Shown piece after piece: positions 1 through 8,308 of a DNA stretch of 33,483 nucleotides (positions are counted from its first letter, which is position 1; each line of letters starts with the position of its first letter). The translations under genes were made by a program, and so were the position numbers. The notes beneath the pieces were generated by a model, which was not told the origin of the DNA, made no database searches, and was given only the letters and a program-made list of their open reading frames with translations. Source of the stretch: Streptomyces antimicrobicus (lineage in GTDB: Bacteria > Actinomycetota > Actinomycetes > Streptomycetales > Streptomycetaceae); contig NZ_JAJAUY010000064.1 of the NCBI RefSeq assembly GCF_020532625.1, positions 1-33,483 of the forward strand. The letters are read 5' to 3'.

Positions 1-223
1 GCCCCCGGGGCGCCGGGGGCCGGGTCGGGCGTGGAGCGGCCGTGCGTGGGGCGCGGAGATCCGGTGGAGATCCCTCGTCGATCTCCCTCCTCTCCCGTCC
101 CACCCCTCTGACCAGTGGTGATGGCTTGGCAACGGATGTTCCGAGTGCCCCCCGCGGGCGCCTCCGGTGGGGTACCGTCACCGGCGCCGTACCCAGCGGA
201 GCTGCGCGGAGAGGAGCGGGGCC

Positions 224-2047
224 GTGCGCGAGTTCAGCGTCCCAGCCGTGATCACGGCCGCCCCCGTCGGCGGGCTGGCCGACGTCGTCTTCGAGTACGC
301 CCGGCAGGACCCGGGCCGGGTGGTGCTGGGCCGCAAGACCGACGGCGTCTGGCGGGACGTGACCTCCGGCGAGCTGTGCGCGCAGGTGCTGGCGCTGGCC
401 AAGGGCCTGCTGGCCCAGGGGGTGCGGTTCGGGGACCGGGTCGGGTTGATGGCGCGCACCCGGTACGAGTGGACCCTGTTCGACTTCGCGCTCTGGGCGA
501 TCGGGGCCCAGCCGGTGCCGGTCTATCCGACGTCCTCGGCGGACCAGGTGTGGTGGATCCTGCACGACTCCGCCTGCACGGCGTGCCTGGTGGAGAACGA
601 GGACCAGGCGATGACGGTCGGCTCGGTCGTGGACCGGCTGCCCGGCCTGCGCCGGCTGTGGCAGCTGGACGCGGGTGCGGTGGAGCAGCTGGTGGCCGAC
701 GGCCGGTCGGTCGCGGACGACGTCGTCGACCGGCACCGCGGGGCGGTCACGCCGGACGCGGTGGCGACGGTGATCTACACCTCGGGCACCACGGGCCGGC
801 CCAAGGGGTGCGTCCTCACCCACGCGAACTTCATGTACGAGACGGACACCATGGTGGCCCGCTGGGAGTCGGTGTTCGGGGGCGGCCCGGGCGAGGAGCC
901 CTCGACGCTGCTGTTCCTGCCGCTGGCGCACGTCTTCGGGCGGATGGTGCAGGTGGCGGCGGTCCGCTCGCGGGTCAAGCTGGGGCACCAGCCGGTGCTG
1001 GCGGCGGCCGAGCTGCTGCCCGATCTGGCGGCGTTCCGGCCCACGTTCGTCCTCGGCGTGCCGCACGTCTTCGAGAAGGTGTTCGCGGCGGCGCGGCGCA
1101 CGGCGGAGGTGGAGGGCCGCACGGGCGCGTTCGACCGGGCGGTGGAGACGGCCGTCCGGTACGCCGAGGCGCGCGAGCAGAAGGCGTTCGGCGCCGGTCC
1201 GGGCCCCTCGGCGGCGCTGCGGATGGAGCACCAGCTGTTCGAGAAGCTGGTGTACGGCAAGGTGCGCGCGGCGCTGGGCGGCCGGGTGCGGCACGCGATG
1301 TCGGGCGGCTCGGCGATGTCCCGGCGGCTCGGGCTGTTCTTCGACGGGGCCGGGATCACGGTCTTCGAGGGGTACGGCCTGACGGAGTCGTGCGCGGCGG
1401 CCACCGCGAACCCGCCGGGCGCCACCAAGTACGGCACGGTGGGCCTGCCGATCCCGGGCACCACGGTGCACGTGGCCGAGGACGGGGAGGTGTGGCTGTA
1501 CGGGCCGCACGTCTTCGCCGGGTACCTGAACGACCCGGCGGCCAGCGCGCAGGTGCTGCGGGAGGGCTGGCTGGCGACGGGGGACCTCGGACGGCTGGAC
1601 GAGGACGGCTATCTGACGATCACCGGGCGGAAGAAGGAGATCCTGGTGACCTCCAACGGCAAGAGCGTCGCGCCCGCCGCCCTGGAGGAGCGGGTGCGCT
1701 CGCACCCGCTGGTGTCGCAGTGCATCGTGGTCGGCAACGACCGGCCGTACGTCGCGGCGCTGGTGACCTTGGACCCGGAGGGGATAGCGCACTGGCTGTC
1801 GATGCGGAGCCGGCCGCAGCTGGCCCCGAAGGACCTGGTGCGCGACCCGGAGCTGACGGCGGAGATCCGGCGGGCGGTGGTCGCCGCCAACACCCTGGTC
1901 TCGCAGGCGGAGTCGATCCGCTCGTTCCGGGTGCTGCCCGAGCAGTTCACCGAGGAGCGCGGCTTGCTGACGCCCTCGCTGAAGTTGAAGCGGCGGGCGA
2001 TCGAGAAGACGTACGCGCACGAGGTGGCCGCACTGTACCAGAGCTGA
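224..2047 (+). CDS. AMP-dependent acyl-CoA synthetase (long-chain fatty-acid/aryl-acid CoA ligase type)
   Basis: A 607-residue ANL-superfamily adenylating enzyme that should convert a carboxylic acid to its acyl-AMP and then its CoA thioester. Visible motifs are the P-loop YTSGTTGRPKG near residue 185, GYGLTES near 383, TGDLGRLDEDGYLTITGRKK in the hinge region, and a conserved lysine region SLKLKR near the C-terminus. This is the length and layout of FadD15-like long-chain ligases. I place the start at GTG 224 because GGAGAGGAG lies about 8 bases upstream; the frame is open further upstream, but GTG 167 has no comparable site. Its stop codon lies inside a 13-bp palindrome that precedes the ABC-transporter genes, so the ligase and importer may share regulation. 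The substrate cannot be read from sequence; fatty acid is the default, aromatic acid is possible. Confidence 0.93.
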   Translation: MREFSVPAVITAAPVGGLADVVFEYARQDPGRVVLGRKTDGVWRDVTSGELCAQVLALAKGLLAQGVRFGDRVGLMARTRYEWTLFDFALWAIGAQPVPVYPTSSADQVWWILHDSACTACLVENEDQAMTVGSVVDRLPGLRRLWQLDAGAVEQLVADGRSVADDVVDRHRGAVTPDAVATVIYTSGTTGRPKGCVLTHANFMYETDTMVARWESVFGGGPGEEPSTLLFLPLAHVFGRMVQVAAVRSRVKLGHQPVLAAAELLPDLAAFRPTFVLGVPHVFEKVFAAARRTAEVEGRTGAFDRAVETAVRYAEAREQKAFGAGPGPSAALRMEHQLFEKLVYGKVRAALGGRVRHAMSGGSAMSRRLGLFFDGAGITVFEGYGLTESCAAATANPPGATKYGTVGLPIPGTTVHVAEDGEVWLYGPHVFAGYLNDPAASAQVLREGWLATGDLGRLDEDGYLTITGRKKEILVTSNGKSVAPAALEERVRSHPLVSQCIVVGNDRPYVAALVTLDPEGIAHWLSMRSRPQLAPKDLVRDPELTAEIRRAVVAANTLVSQAESIRSFRVLPEQFTEERGLLTPSLKLKRRAIEKTYAHEVAALYQS

Positions 2048-2057
2048 CAGATCGTCA
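2045..2057. promoter_or_regulatory. Operator-like palindrome TGACAGATCGTCA
   Basis: Thirteen bases with TGAC/GTCA arms, starting at the ligase stop codon. It is the near-twin of the palindrome at 2079-2091; the two centres are 34 bases apart. The paired arrangement suggests binding of a dimeric regulator, probably of the TetR type. Regulator identity is unknown and no regulator gene lies within the operon. Confidence 0.45.
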
Positions 2058-2077
2058 TTTCTGCTTGTGCTTTTGTA

Positions 2078-2106
2078 TTGACGATCCGTCAGGTCCTTCA
2101 CAGAAT
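2078..2106 (+). promoter_or_regulatory. Probable promoter of the ABC importer operon
   Basis: TTGACG at 2078-2083 and CAGAAT at 2101-2106 are separated by exactly 17 bases, a good vegetative-type arrangement in this GC-rich genome. Transcription would start near 2112-2114, just before the GGGAGGGG ribosome binding site of the binding-protein gene. The -35 box is covered by the palindrome at 2079-2091, which suggests repression by occlusion. Confidence 0.55.
2079..2091. promoter_or_regulatory. Operator-like palindrome TGACGATCCGTCA
   Basis: Perfect 5-bp arms TGACG/CGTCA around ATC, overlapping the -35 hexamer at 2078-2083. It is a second copy of the motif at 2045-2057. From the overlap I infer a repressor site; I recall similar TGACG-N3-CGTCA elements upstream of lipid and acyl-CoA genes in streptomycetes but cannot verify that here. 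Confidence 0.5.
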
Positions 2107-2137
2107 GCGGGAATTCCCTATCGGGAGGGGTTCCCCC

Positions 2138-3403
2138 ATGCCGCGTCGCCCGATCCGCGCCCTGGCCGCCGCCGCGGCGGCCCTCGCCCTGGCCTCCGCC
2201 TGCAACTCGGCCTCCACCCGCTCCGGCACGCAGCCCGGCGCCCCGGGCGCCACCACCCGCGGCGTGAGCGCCACCACGATCAAGGTCGGCGGGATCGTGT
2301 CGATGACCAGCGCCAGCGGCTACAGCAAGAAGGACACCGACCTCGGGGCCAAGGCCCGTTACCTGCGGGCCAACGCCGAGGGCGGCGTGCACGGCCGCAG
2401 GATCGAGTACCTCGGCGCGCAGGACGACGGCCAGGACCCGGGCAAGAACCTGGCCGCCGCCCGCAAACTGGTCCAGCAGGACCAGGTGTTCGCGGTGGCC
2501 CCGATGAGTTCGGTCACCTTCTCCGGTGCCGACTTCCTGGAGCAGGAGAAGGTGCCCACCTTCGGCTGGGGCACCCTGCCGTCCTTCTGCGGGCCGAAGC
2601 ACATCTACGGGTTCAACGGCTGCCTCGTACCCAGCCCCGGCGGCACCCTCAACCAGACCTGGCCGGAGGGCATCGCCAAGGTCCTCGGCGGGGCGCGGGG
2701 CAAGTCGGTCGCGGTCATCGCCAACGACAGCGACGCCGGGAAGTTCGGCATCCGCACGTTCTCCCAGGGCTTCGCCGCGGCCGGCTTCACGGTGTCGTAC
2801 GCCAAGCCGTCCGTCCCCGGCACGGCCGTGCCGAGCGACTGGTCGGCGTACGTCAAGGACATCCTCGGCAGCAACGGCGGCAAGGCCCCGGACGCCGTCG
2901 TGTCGGTCATGCAGACGCCCCACAACATCGGGCTGTTCACGGCGCTCAAACGGGCCGGCTACCAGGGTCTGCTGTCCGACCCGACCGACTACGACCCCGG
3001 GCTGCTGGCCAAGGACGCCACCCGGCAGGCGCTGGACGGGGTGCACGTGCTGCTGCAGTTCGAGCCGTTCGAGTCGCAGAGCCCGAGGATGGCGCAGTTC
3101 AAGGCGGACATCAAGGCGGCGGCGGGCGGCCAGGACGTCCCGCTGAACATGCACATGCTCACCGGCTACATGTCGGCCGACCTGTTCGTGTCCATGGCGC
3201 AGAAGGCCGGGCGGGACCTGACCGTGGAGTCGTTCCAGGCCGCCGCCCAGTCCTTCTCCGACACCGGCACGCTGGTCGGGGACCGCAGCATGCCGAAGGG
3301 GCAGAAGGACAGCTTCGGCTGCGGGGCACTCGTCCAGCTGCGCGGCGGCCGGTACGAGGTCTCCGTGCCCTTCGCCTGCCACGAGCCCGTTCCCTTCCGG
3401 TGA
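2138..3403 (+). CDS. ABC transporter substrate-binding lipoprotein (LivK / periplasmic-binding type 6)
   Basis: A 421-residue lipoprotein: MPRRPIR followed by an Ala/Leu-rich hydrophobic stretch and a lipobox ending in ALASAC with Cys22 as the lipidation site. The mature part begins with a Ser/Thr/Gly/Pro linker and then GVSATTIKVGGIVS, the usual opening of branched-chain amino-acid-type binding proteins. Later segments such as VAVIANDSDAGKFG and DAVVSVMQTPHNIG fit the two-lobed Rossmann-like fold. I choose ATG 2138, which has GGGAGGGG just upstream and gives a clean signal peptide, rather than the upstream ATG-type starts at 2078 or 2105. Thirteen bases separate it from the fused permease gene, so they form one operon. 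It should capture the imported solute outside the membrane. The neighbouring acyl-CoA ligase makes an organic acid as plausible a ligand as an amino acid. Confidence 0.93.
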   Translation: MPRRPIRALAAAAAALALASACNSASTRSGTQPGAPGATTRGVSATTIKVGGIVSMTSASGYSKKDTDLGAKARYLRANAEGGVHGRRIEYLGAQDDGQDPGKNLAAARKLVQQDQVFAVAPMSSVTFSGADFLEQEKVPTFGWGTLPSFCGPKHIYGFNGCLVPSPGGTLNQTWPEGIAKVLGGARGKSVAVIANDSDAGKFGIRTFSQGFAAAGFTVSYAKPSVPGTAVPSDWSAYVKDILGSNGGKAPDAVVSVMQTPHNIGLFTALKRAGYQGLLSDPTDYDPGLLAKDATRQALDGVHVLLQFEPFESQSPRMAQFKADIKAAAGGQDVPLNMHMLTGYMSADLFVSMAQKAGRDLTVESFQAAAQSFSDTGTLVGDRSMPKGQKDSFGCGALVQLRGGRYEVSVPFACHEPVPFR

Positions 3404-3416
3404 GGGGCGCCCCGGG

Positions 3417-6389
3417 ATGGAGGATCTGCTCGTCTTCGTCCTGAGCGGCCTGGTCTCCGGCGCGCTCTACGCCCTGCTCGCCACCGGGCTGGTGCTGTCG
3501 TACTCGGCGTCCGGGCTGTTCAACTTCGCCCACGGGGCCACCGCCTACCTGTGCGCGCTGGCCTTCCACGAGCTCCACTCGGGCCTCGGCTGGCCGGCCG
3601 TGCCGGCGGCGCTGCTCGTGGTGTGCGTCCTGGCGCCCGGGCTCGGCTGGGCGCTGGACCGGCTGATGTTCCGCAGGCTGGCGCGGGCGGGTGAGGCGGC
3701 GCAGATCGTGGCGACGGTCGGGCTGCTGGTGGCGCTGCCGGCGGCCGGGTTGTGGGTGGTGGAGCTGCTGGAGCGGGCGGGGGCGCCGGTGGTGCCGGCG
3801 GAGAACCAGTTCGGGCTGCCCGGCGTCGGCCCGAGCCCCGCGCGGTCCTGGCAGCTCGCGGACGGCGTCGGCGTCGACTCCGACCAGCTGATCACCTGGG
3901 TGGTGACGGCGGTGGTCGCGGCGGGGCTGTGGGTGCTGCTGCGCCGGACCCGGCTCGGCCTGCGGCTGCGGGCCGCGGTGGACGACCGTACGCTGACCGA
4001 GCTGCGCGGGATCAGCGCCGACCGGCTGTCGTCGCTGGCGTGGATGATCGCCTCCGGGCTGGCCGGGCTCGCGGGCGTCCTGGCGACCCCGCTGCTGGGG
4101 CTGTCCGCGCACGACTTCACGCTCTTCCTGTTCGTGTCGGCCACGGCGGCGGTGATCGGGCGGTTCGCGTCGGTGCCGCTGGCCTTCGCGGGCGGGCTGG
4201 GGCTCGGGGTCCTGCAGAACCTGGTCGCCGGGTACGCGTCCGTCGCGTCCGTGGCCGAGCGGATCACGGGCCTGCGGACGGCCGTGCCGTTCCTGATCCT
4301 CTTCGCGGGACTGCTCGTGCTGACCCGGCGGGCGCGGACCGCCGGGACGGCGGCGGTGGACGAGCCGCCGGCGGACCCGCCGACCGGGGGCTCGTGGCTG
4401 CGCAGGTGGGGCGGCTGGGCGGGCGCCGGCGTGGCGGTGTGCGTCGCCCTGTACACGGTCACGACGCCGTTCTGGAGCGGGTTGCTGGCCCAGGGGCTGG
4501 CGATCTCGCTCGTGTTCATGTCGTTCACCGTCGTGACGGGCCTGGGGGCGATGGTCTCGCTGGCCCAGGCGACGTTCGTGACGGGCGCGGCGCTGGTGGC
4601 GGGCCTGCTGATGAGCCGGGGCTGGCCGTTCGCGGCAGCGCTGGTGGCCGGGACGTGCGCGGCCGCCGTGCTCGGGGCGCTGGTGGCCCTGCCGGCGCTG
4701 CGGCTGGGCGGGCGGTCGCTGGCGCTGGCCACGCTGGCGCTGGCGTTCCTCGCCGATCAGGTGCTGTTCCAGCTGCGGTGGCTGCGCAACGGGGACTCCG
4801 GGTGGCCGGTGCCGCGGCCGGTGTTCGGGCCGGTGGACCTGTCCGACGACCGGGCCATGGGGGTGGCGCTGGTGGTGCTCGTCGCCGCGGTCACGGCGGG
4901 TCTGACGGCGCTGCGGAACTCGGCGACGGGGCGGGCCATGCTCGCGGTGCGGTCGGCGCCGGCGGCGGCGATGGCCTCGGGGGTGTCCGTGCTGCGCACG
5001 AAGCTGCTGGTGTTCACGGTGTCGGCCGGGCTGGCGGGGTTCGGGGGCGTGCTCTACGCCTCGTACAACACGCGGATCACGGCGACGGACTTCACGGCGA
5101 TGACGGGGCTCGTGTGGCTGGCGGTGGTGGTCGCGGCGGGCGTCCGGCGCCCGCAGTACGCGGTGGTCGCCGGTCTGGTCTTCGCCCTGGTCCCCCACGT
5201 CCTGGCGGACCACGTGACGGACTCCGCCCACCTCCCCCTGATCCTCTTCGGCCTGTCGGGCCTGGCCCTGGCCACCACCCCGGACGGCTACTGCACCACC
5301 GCACTCCGCCGCCGAGGCGGCGCGGCCGCCGCTCCTGCGGGTCCGCCGGGGGCGGACGCGGCGGCCGGGCCGGAAACCGGATCGGCACCCGAAGCCGGAC
5401 GCGGGCCCGGGCCCGGAGGCGGACCCGGGGGCGGACCGGGACCCGGACCCGGACCCGGAGCCGGACCCGGCGCCGCCGTCCCGGCCGCGCCCCCGGGGCC
5501 CGAGGGGCCCGAGGGGCCCGGGGGGCCCGAGGGGCCCGGGGGGCCCAGGGTGGCTGAGGTGCCCGAGGTGCCTGAGGTGCCTGAGGTGCCCGTGGTGTCC
5601 GAGGTGCCCGAGGTGCCTGAAGTGCCCGTGGTGTCCGAGGCGCCCCGGACACCTGAGGTGCCCAGGGCGCCCGGGGTGCCCGCGGCCGACCCGCCCGCTC
5701 TGGAGCTGGCCGCAGTGGTGGCGGGCTACGGCGGCGGAACGGTGCTCCGGGGCGTGGACCTGCGGGTGCGCAAGGGGGAGATCCTCGCCCTGCTCGGGCC
5801 CAACGGGGCCGGCAAGAGCACCGCCTGCAAGGTGGCCGCCGGGCTGCTGCCCGTGCGGGACGGCGGCAGGGTGCGCGTGGCCGGGCGGGACGTCACCCAC
5901 GAGGGCGCGGTCCGGCGCGCCCGCGCCGGCGTCCTGCTGGCTCCCGAGGGCCGCGGGATCTTCCCGGCGCTCACCATCGACGAGAACCTCGCCCTGCACC
6001 TCGACGACCGGGCCGCACGCGACGCCGTCTACACCCGCTTCCCCCGCCTCGCCGAGCGCCGCGCCGTCGCGGCGGGCTCCCTCTCCGGCGGCGAGCAGCA
6101 ACTCCTCGCCCTGGCGCCGCTGCTGGAGCGCCCCCCGGCGGTGCTGGTCGCCGACGAGCCCTCGCTCGGCCTGGCGCCGCGCCTCGTGGACGAGGTCTAC
6201 GCCCTGCTCACCGAGCTCCGCGCCGGCGGCACGGCCCTGCTGCTGGTGGAGGAGAAGGCCGCCGAGATCCTCGGCATCGCCGACACCGTCGCCTACCTCG
6301 CCCAGGGCCGGATCGCCTGGTGCGGCCCCCGCGCCGAGGTCGAGCCGGACCGCCTGACCGAGGCCTACCTGGGGATGGCCGCCTCATGA
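3417..6389 (+). CDS. Fused Liv-type ABC importer: LivH permease - LivM permease - LivF ATPase
   Basis: One 990-residue frame carries three parts usually made separately. Residues 1 to about 305 are a LivH-type permease, with GLVSGALYALLATGLVLSYS and FNFAHG typical of that family. Residues about 325-615 are a LivM-type permease, with FTVVTGLGAMVSLAQATFV and ALRLGGRSLALATLAL. Residues about 632-758 are a low-complexity Pro/Gly/Glu/Val linker built on repeats. Residues 760-990 are a LivF-type ATPase with Walker A GPNGAGKST (794-802), signature LSGGEQQ (889-895) and Walker B VLVADEP ending near 914. The whole import channel and one ATPase are therefore made as one chain. The last four bases overlap the LivG start (ATGA). 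No stop or frameshift interrupts it, and all domains keep their core motifs, so it looks functional rather than a sequencing artefact. Confidence 0.92.
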   Translation: MEDLLVFVLSGLVSGALYALLATGLVLSYSASGLFNFAHGATAYLCALAFHELHSGLGWPAVPAALLVVCVLAPGLGWALDRLMFRRLARAGEAAQIVATVGLLVALPAAGLWVVELLERAGAPVVPAENQFGLPGVGPSPARSWQLADGVGVDSDQLITWVVTAVVAAGLWVLLRRTRLGLRLRAAVDDRTLTELRGISADRLSSLAWMIASGLAGLAGVLATPLLGLSAHDFTLFLFVSATAAVIGRFASVPLAFAGGLGLGVLQNLVAGYASVASVAERITGLRTAVPFLILFAGLLVLTRRARTAGTAAVDEPPADPPTGGSWLRRWGGWAGAGVAVCVALYTVTTPFWSGLLAQGLAISLVFMSFTVVTGLGAMVSLAQATFVTGAALVAGLLMSRGWPFAAALVAGTCAAAVLGALVALPALRLGGRSLALATLALAFLADQVLFQLRWLRNGDSGWPVPRPVFGPVDLSDDRAMGVALVVLVAAVTAGLTALRNSATGRAMLAVRSAPAAAMASGVSVLRTKLLVFTVSAGLAGFGGVLYASYNTRITATDFTAMTGLVWLAVVVAAGVRRPQYAVVAGLVFALVPHVLADHVTDSAHLPLILFGLSGLALATTPDGYCTTALRRRGGAAAAPAGPPGADAAAGPETGSAPEAGRGPGPGGGPGGGPGPGPGPGAGPGAAVPAAPPGPEGPEGPGGPEGPGGPRVAEVPEVPEVPEVPVVSEVPEVPEVPVVSEAPRTPEVPRAPGVPAADPPALELAAVVAGYGGGTVLRGVDLRVRKGEILALLGPNGAGKSTACKVAAGLLPVRDGGRVRVAGRDVTHEGAVRRARAGVLLAPEGRGIFPALTIDENLALHLDDRAARDAVYTRFPRLAERRAVAAGSLSGGEQQLLALAPLLERPPAVLVADEPSLGLAPRLVDEVYALLTELRAGGTALLLVEEKAAEILGIADTVAYLAQGRIAWCGPRAEVEPDRLTEAYLGMAAS
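5425..5675 (+). repeat. Low-complexity minisatellite encoding the LivM-LivF linker
   Basis: In-frame short repeats: GGACCC-type hexamers at about 5431-5470 (Gly-Pro), GGGCCCGAG-type nonamers at about 5505-5547 (Gly-Pro-Glu), then GAGGTGCCY nonamers at about 5556-5670 (Glu-Val-Pro) interrupted by two copies of an 18-base unit encoding EVPVVS. All units are multiples of three, so copy-number change would alter linker length without breaking the frame. Confidence 0.85.
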
Positions 6390-7249
6390 CGACCGACGCA
6401 TCCGACGCCTCCGCGCCCTCGGACCCCTCCGGCGCCCGCGCCCCCACGCCCTCCGACGCCCTCACCCCCTCCGGCACCCCCGCCGCCGTGCTCCGGGCGT
6501 ACGGGATCACGGTCCGCTTCGGTGGCGTGCGGGCCCTGACCGACGTCTCCCTGGCCCTGCGCCCCGGCGAGATCTGCGGGCTCATCGGGCCGAACGGCGC
6601 CGGCAAGACCACCCTGTTCGACGTCCTGTCCGGCATCCGCCGCCCCGACGGCGGCCGGATCCTGCTCGACGGCGCGGACATCACCCGCCGCTCCCCCGTC
6701 TGGCGGGCCCGCCACGGCATGCGCCGCACCTTCCAGCGGCAGCAGCTCTTCGGCCGGCTGACCGTCGCCGAACAGCTCCTGGTGGCCCAGGAGTGGCGCG
6801 GCGGCCTCCGGGACCGCCGCAGGCTGGAGCGCGAACGCCGCGAGCGGGCGGGGCGGCTGCTGGCCGACTGCGGGATCGACGCCCTGGCGCCGACGTACGC
6901 GGCCGGCCTGCCGGTGGGCCGGGCGCGCATGGTGGAGCTGGCCCGGGCCGCCGCCGACCGGCCCCGGGTCCTGCTGCTCGACGAGCCGGCCTCCGGCATG
7001 TCCGCGCCGGAACGGGCCCGCCTGGCGGCCGTCGTACGGGGCCTGGCCGACCGCGAGGGCTGCGCGGTCCTGCTGGTCGAGCACAACGTGGCGTTCGTGA
7101 TGGACCTCTGCACCCGGGTGGTGGTCCTGGACCTCGGCACCGTCCTCGCCGAGGGCACTCCGGCCGAGGTCCGCGCGGACCCCCTCGTCCGCGAGGCGTA
7201 CCTGGGCAGCGCCCAGCCGCGCCGGATTCCACCCGTTCGGCGGGAATAG
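6386..7249 (+). CDS. Branched-chain amino-acid-type ABC transporter ATPase (LivG-like)
   Basis: A 287-residue ATPase starting at the ATG that overlaps the fused transporter's stop (ATGA), so translation is probably coupled. A low-complexity N-terminal tail of about 34 residues (Asp/Ser/Ala/Pro-rich) precedes the domain. Walker A GPNGAGKTT is at 68-76, the LivG-like signature appears as LPVGRARMVELARAA, Walker B is VLLLDEPASGM, and the H-loop is VEHNVAFVM. The signature departs from the more usual LPYGxQR but keeps the position and shape of the family. It should pair with the LivF domain of the fused protein to drive import. The frame is open upstream, but the ATG at 6386 is where the family similarity and the overlap agree. 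Confidence 0.93.
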   Translation: MTTDASDASAPSDPSGARAPTPSDALTPSGTPAAVLRAYGITVRFGGVRALTDVSLALRPGEICGLIGPNGAGKTTLFDVLSGIRRPDGGRILLDGADITRRSPVWRARHGMRRTFQRQQLFGRLTVAEQLLVAQEWRGGLRDRRRLERERRERAGRLLADCGIDALAPTYAAGLPVGRARMVELARAAADRPRVLLLDEPASGMSAPERARLAAVVRGLADREGCAVLLVEHNVAFVMDLCTRVVVLDLGTVLAEGTPAEVRADPLVREAYLGSAQPRRIPPVRRE

Positions 7250-7344
7250 CACGGGGCGGGGGCCGGTTGTCGCCCGTCGTGCGGCCCGATCCCGCACGCG
7301 CACGACCGACGAGACAACGACCAGAGAACGAGGGATACGACCCC

Positions 7345-8196
7345 GTGGTGAACCAGGTCCCCAGCGTCACGCTCAACAACGGCGTCCGGATGCCCCAGCT
7401 CGGCTTCGGCGTCTGGCAGATCCCCGACGACGAGGCCGCGCAGGTCGTCGGCACCGCCCTGGAGGCGGGCTACCGGAGCATCGACACCGCGTCCGTCTAC
7501 GGCAACGAGGCCGGCACCGGAAAGGCGCTCGCCGACTCGGGCCTGCCGCGCGAGGAGCTGTTCGTCACCACCAAGCTCTGGAACGGCCCCTCCCCGACCT
7601 GGGGCCGCGACGAGGTGCTGCGTGCCTTCGACGACTCCCTCGCCAAGCTCGGCCTGGACCACGTCGACCTGTACCTGATCCACTGGCCGCGCCCGATGCG
7701 CGACGACTTCCTGACCATCTGGAAGACCTTCGAGGAGATCGCCGCCGACGGCCGGGCCAGGGCCGTCGGCGTGTCCAACTTCCGCCCCGCCGACCTGGAG
7801 CGGCTGCGTGCCCACAGCGCGCTGGTCCCGGCGGTCAACCAGGTCGAGCTGCACCCGCTGTTCCCGCAGCGCGAGCTGCGCGCCGTCCACGCGGAGCTGG
7901 GCATCGCCACCGAGGCCTGGTCCCCGCTGGGGCAGGGCGGTGAGCTGCTGGCGCTGCCGGCCGTGACGGCGGTGGCGGACAAGCACGGCCGCAGCGCCGC
8001 CCAGGTGGTGCTGCGCTGGCACGTCCAGAACGGCCTGATCGCCATCCCGAAGTCCGTGACCCCGTCGCGGATCCGGGAGAACCTCGACGTCTTCGGCTTC
8101 GAGCTCGACGCCGACGACCTGGCCGCCCTGGACGCCCTGGGCACCTCGGCCGCCGCCCGGCGGATCGGCCCGGACCCGGCCGTCTTCGACGCGTAA
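7345..8196 (+). CDS. Aldo/keto reductase (2,5-diketo-gluconate reductase-like)
   Basis: A 283-residue NADPH-dependent carbonyl reductase of the AKR superfamily. The catalytic tetrad is complete: Asp47 and Tyr52 in IDTASVYGNE, Lys77 in VTTKLW, and His113 in YLIHWP. GVSNF and IPKSVTPSRIREN are the family's substrate- and cofactor-side motifs. The start is GTG 7345, with GAGGGA about 10 bases upstream; GTG 7348 is the alternative. The 95-base gap after livG and the general housekeeping nature of the enzyme suggest it is not part of the importer operon. It is followed by a strong hairpin and a convergent gene. The substrate is unknown. Confidence 0.93.
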   Translation: MVNQVPSVTLNNGVRMPQLGFGVWQIPDDEAAQVVGTALEAGYRSIDTASVYGNEAGTGKALADSGLPREELFVTTKLWNGPSPTWGRDEVLRAFDDSLAKLGLDHVDLYLIHWPRPMRDDFLTIWKTFEEIAADGRARAVGVSNFRPADLERLRAHSALVPAVNQVELHPLFPQRELRAVHAELGIATEAWSPLGQGGELLALPAVTAVADKHGRSAAQVVLRWHVQNGLIAIPKSVTPSRIRENLDVFGFELDADDLAALDALGTSAAARRIGPDPAVFDA

Positions 8197-8250
8197 CCCC
8201 GCACGGCCCCCGCACGGCCCCGCACGGCCCCCGGCCGGGCGGGTCCGGCG

Positions 8251-8278
8251 GGCCCGGCGGGTCCGGGCCCGCCGGGCC
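8251..8278. terminator. Hairpin between convergent genes
   Basis: Perfect 11-bp stem (8251-8261 with 8268-8278) and a six-base loop TCCGGG, between the ends of the aldo/keto reductase and the carbinolamine dehydratase-like gene. It has no T-run, as is common in this group, and could serve both directions. Three direct copies of CCCCGCACGGC lie just before it (8197-8231). Confidence 0.5.
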
Positions 8279-8308
8279 GGGCGGGGTGGCCGCCGGGGGT
8301 GGCCGCCG

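Noticed and set aside
1..223. Small gene or promoter before the acyl-CoA ligase
   Set aside because: Short frames overlap one another with no motif; I found no convincing -35/-10 pair or copy of the TGACG palindrome here.
115..3444. A 1109-codon plus-strand frame over the ligase and binding protein
   Set aside because: Out-of-frame shadow: Arg/Gly/Ala/Pro-rich with none of the adenylation or binding-protein motifs, which lie in the other frames.
5425..5675. Stop/frameshift boundary separating LivM and LivF into two genes
   Set aside because: The frame is continuous through the repeats and there is no internal start with a ribosome binding site before the ATPase domain.
3159..6101. A 980-codon minus-strand open frame opposite the Liv fusion
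   Set aside because: His/Gly/Arg/Pro-rich shadow of the transporter gene; no domain or ribosome site.
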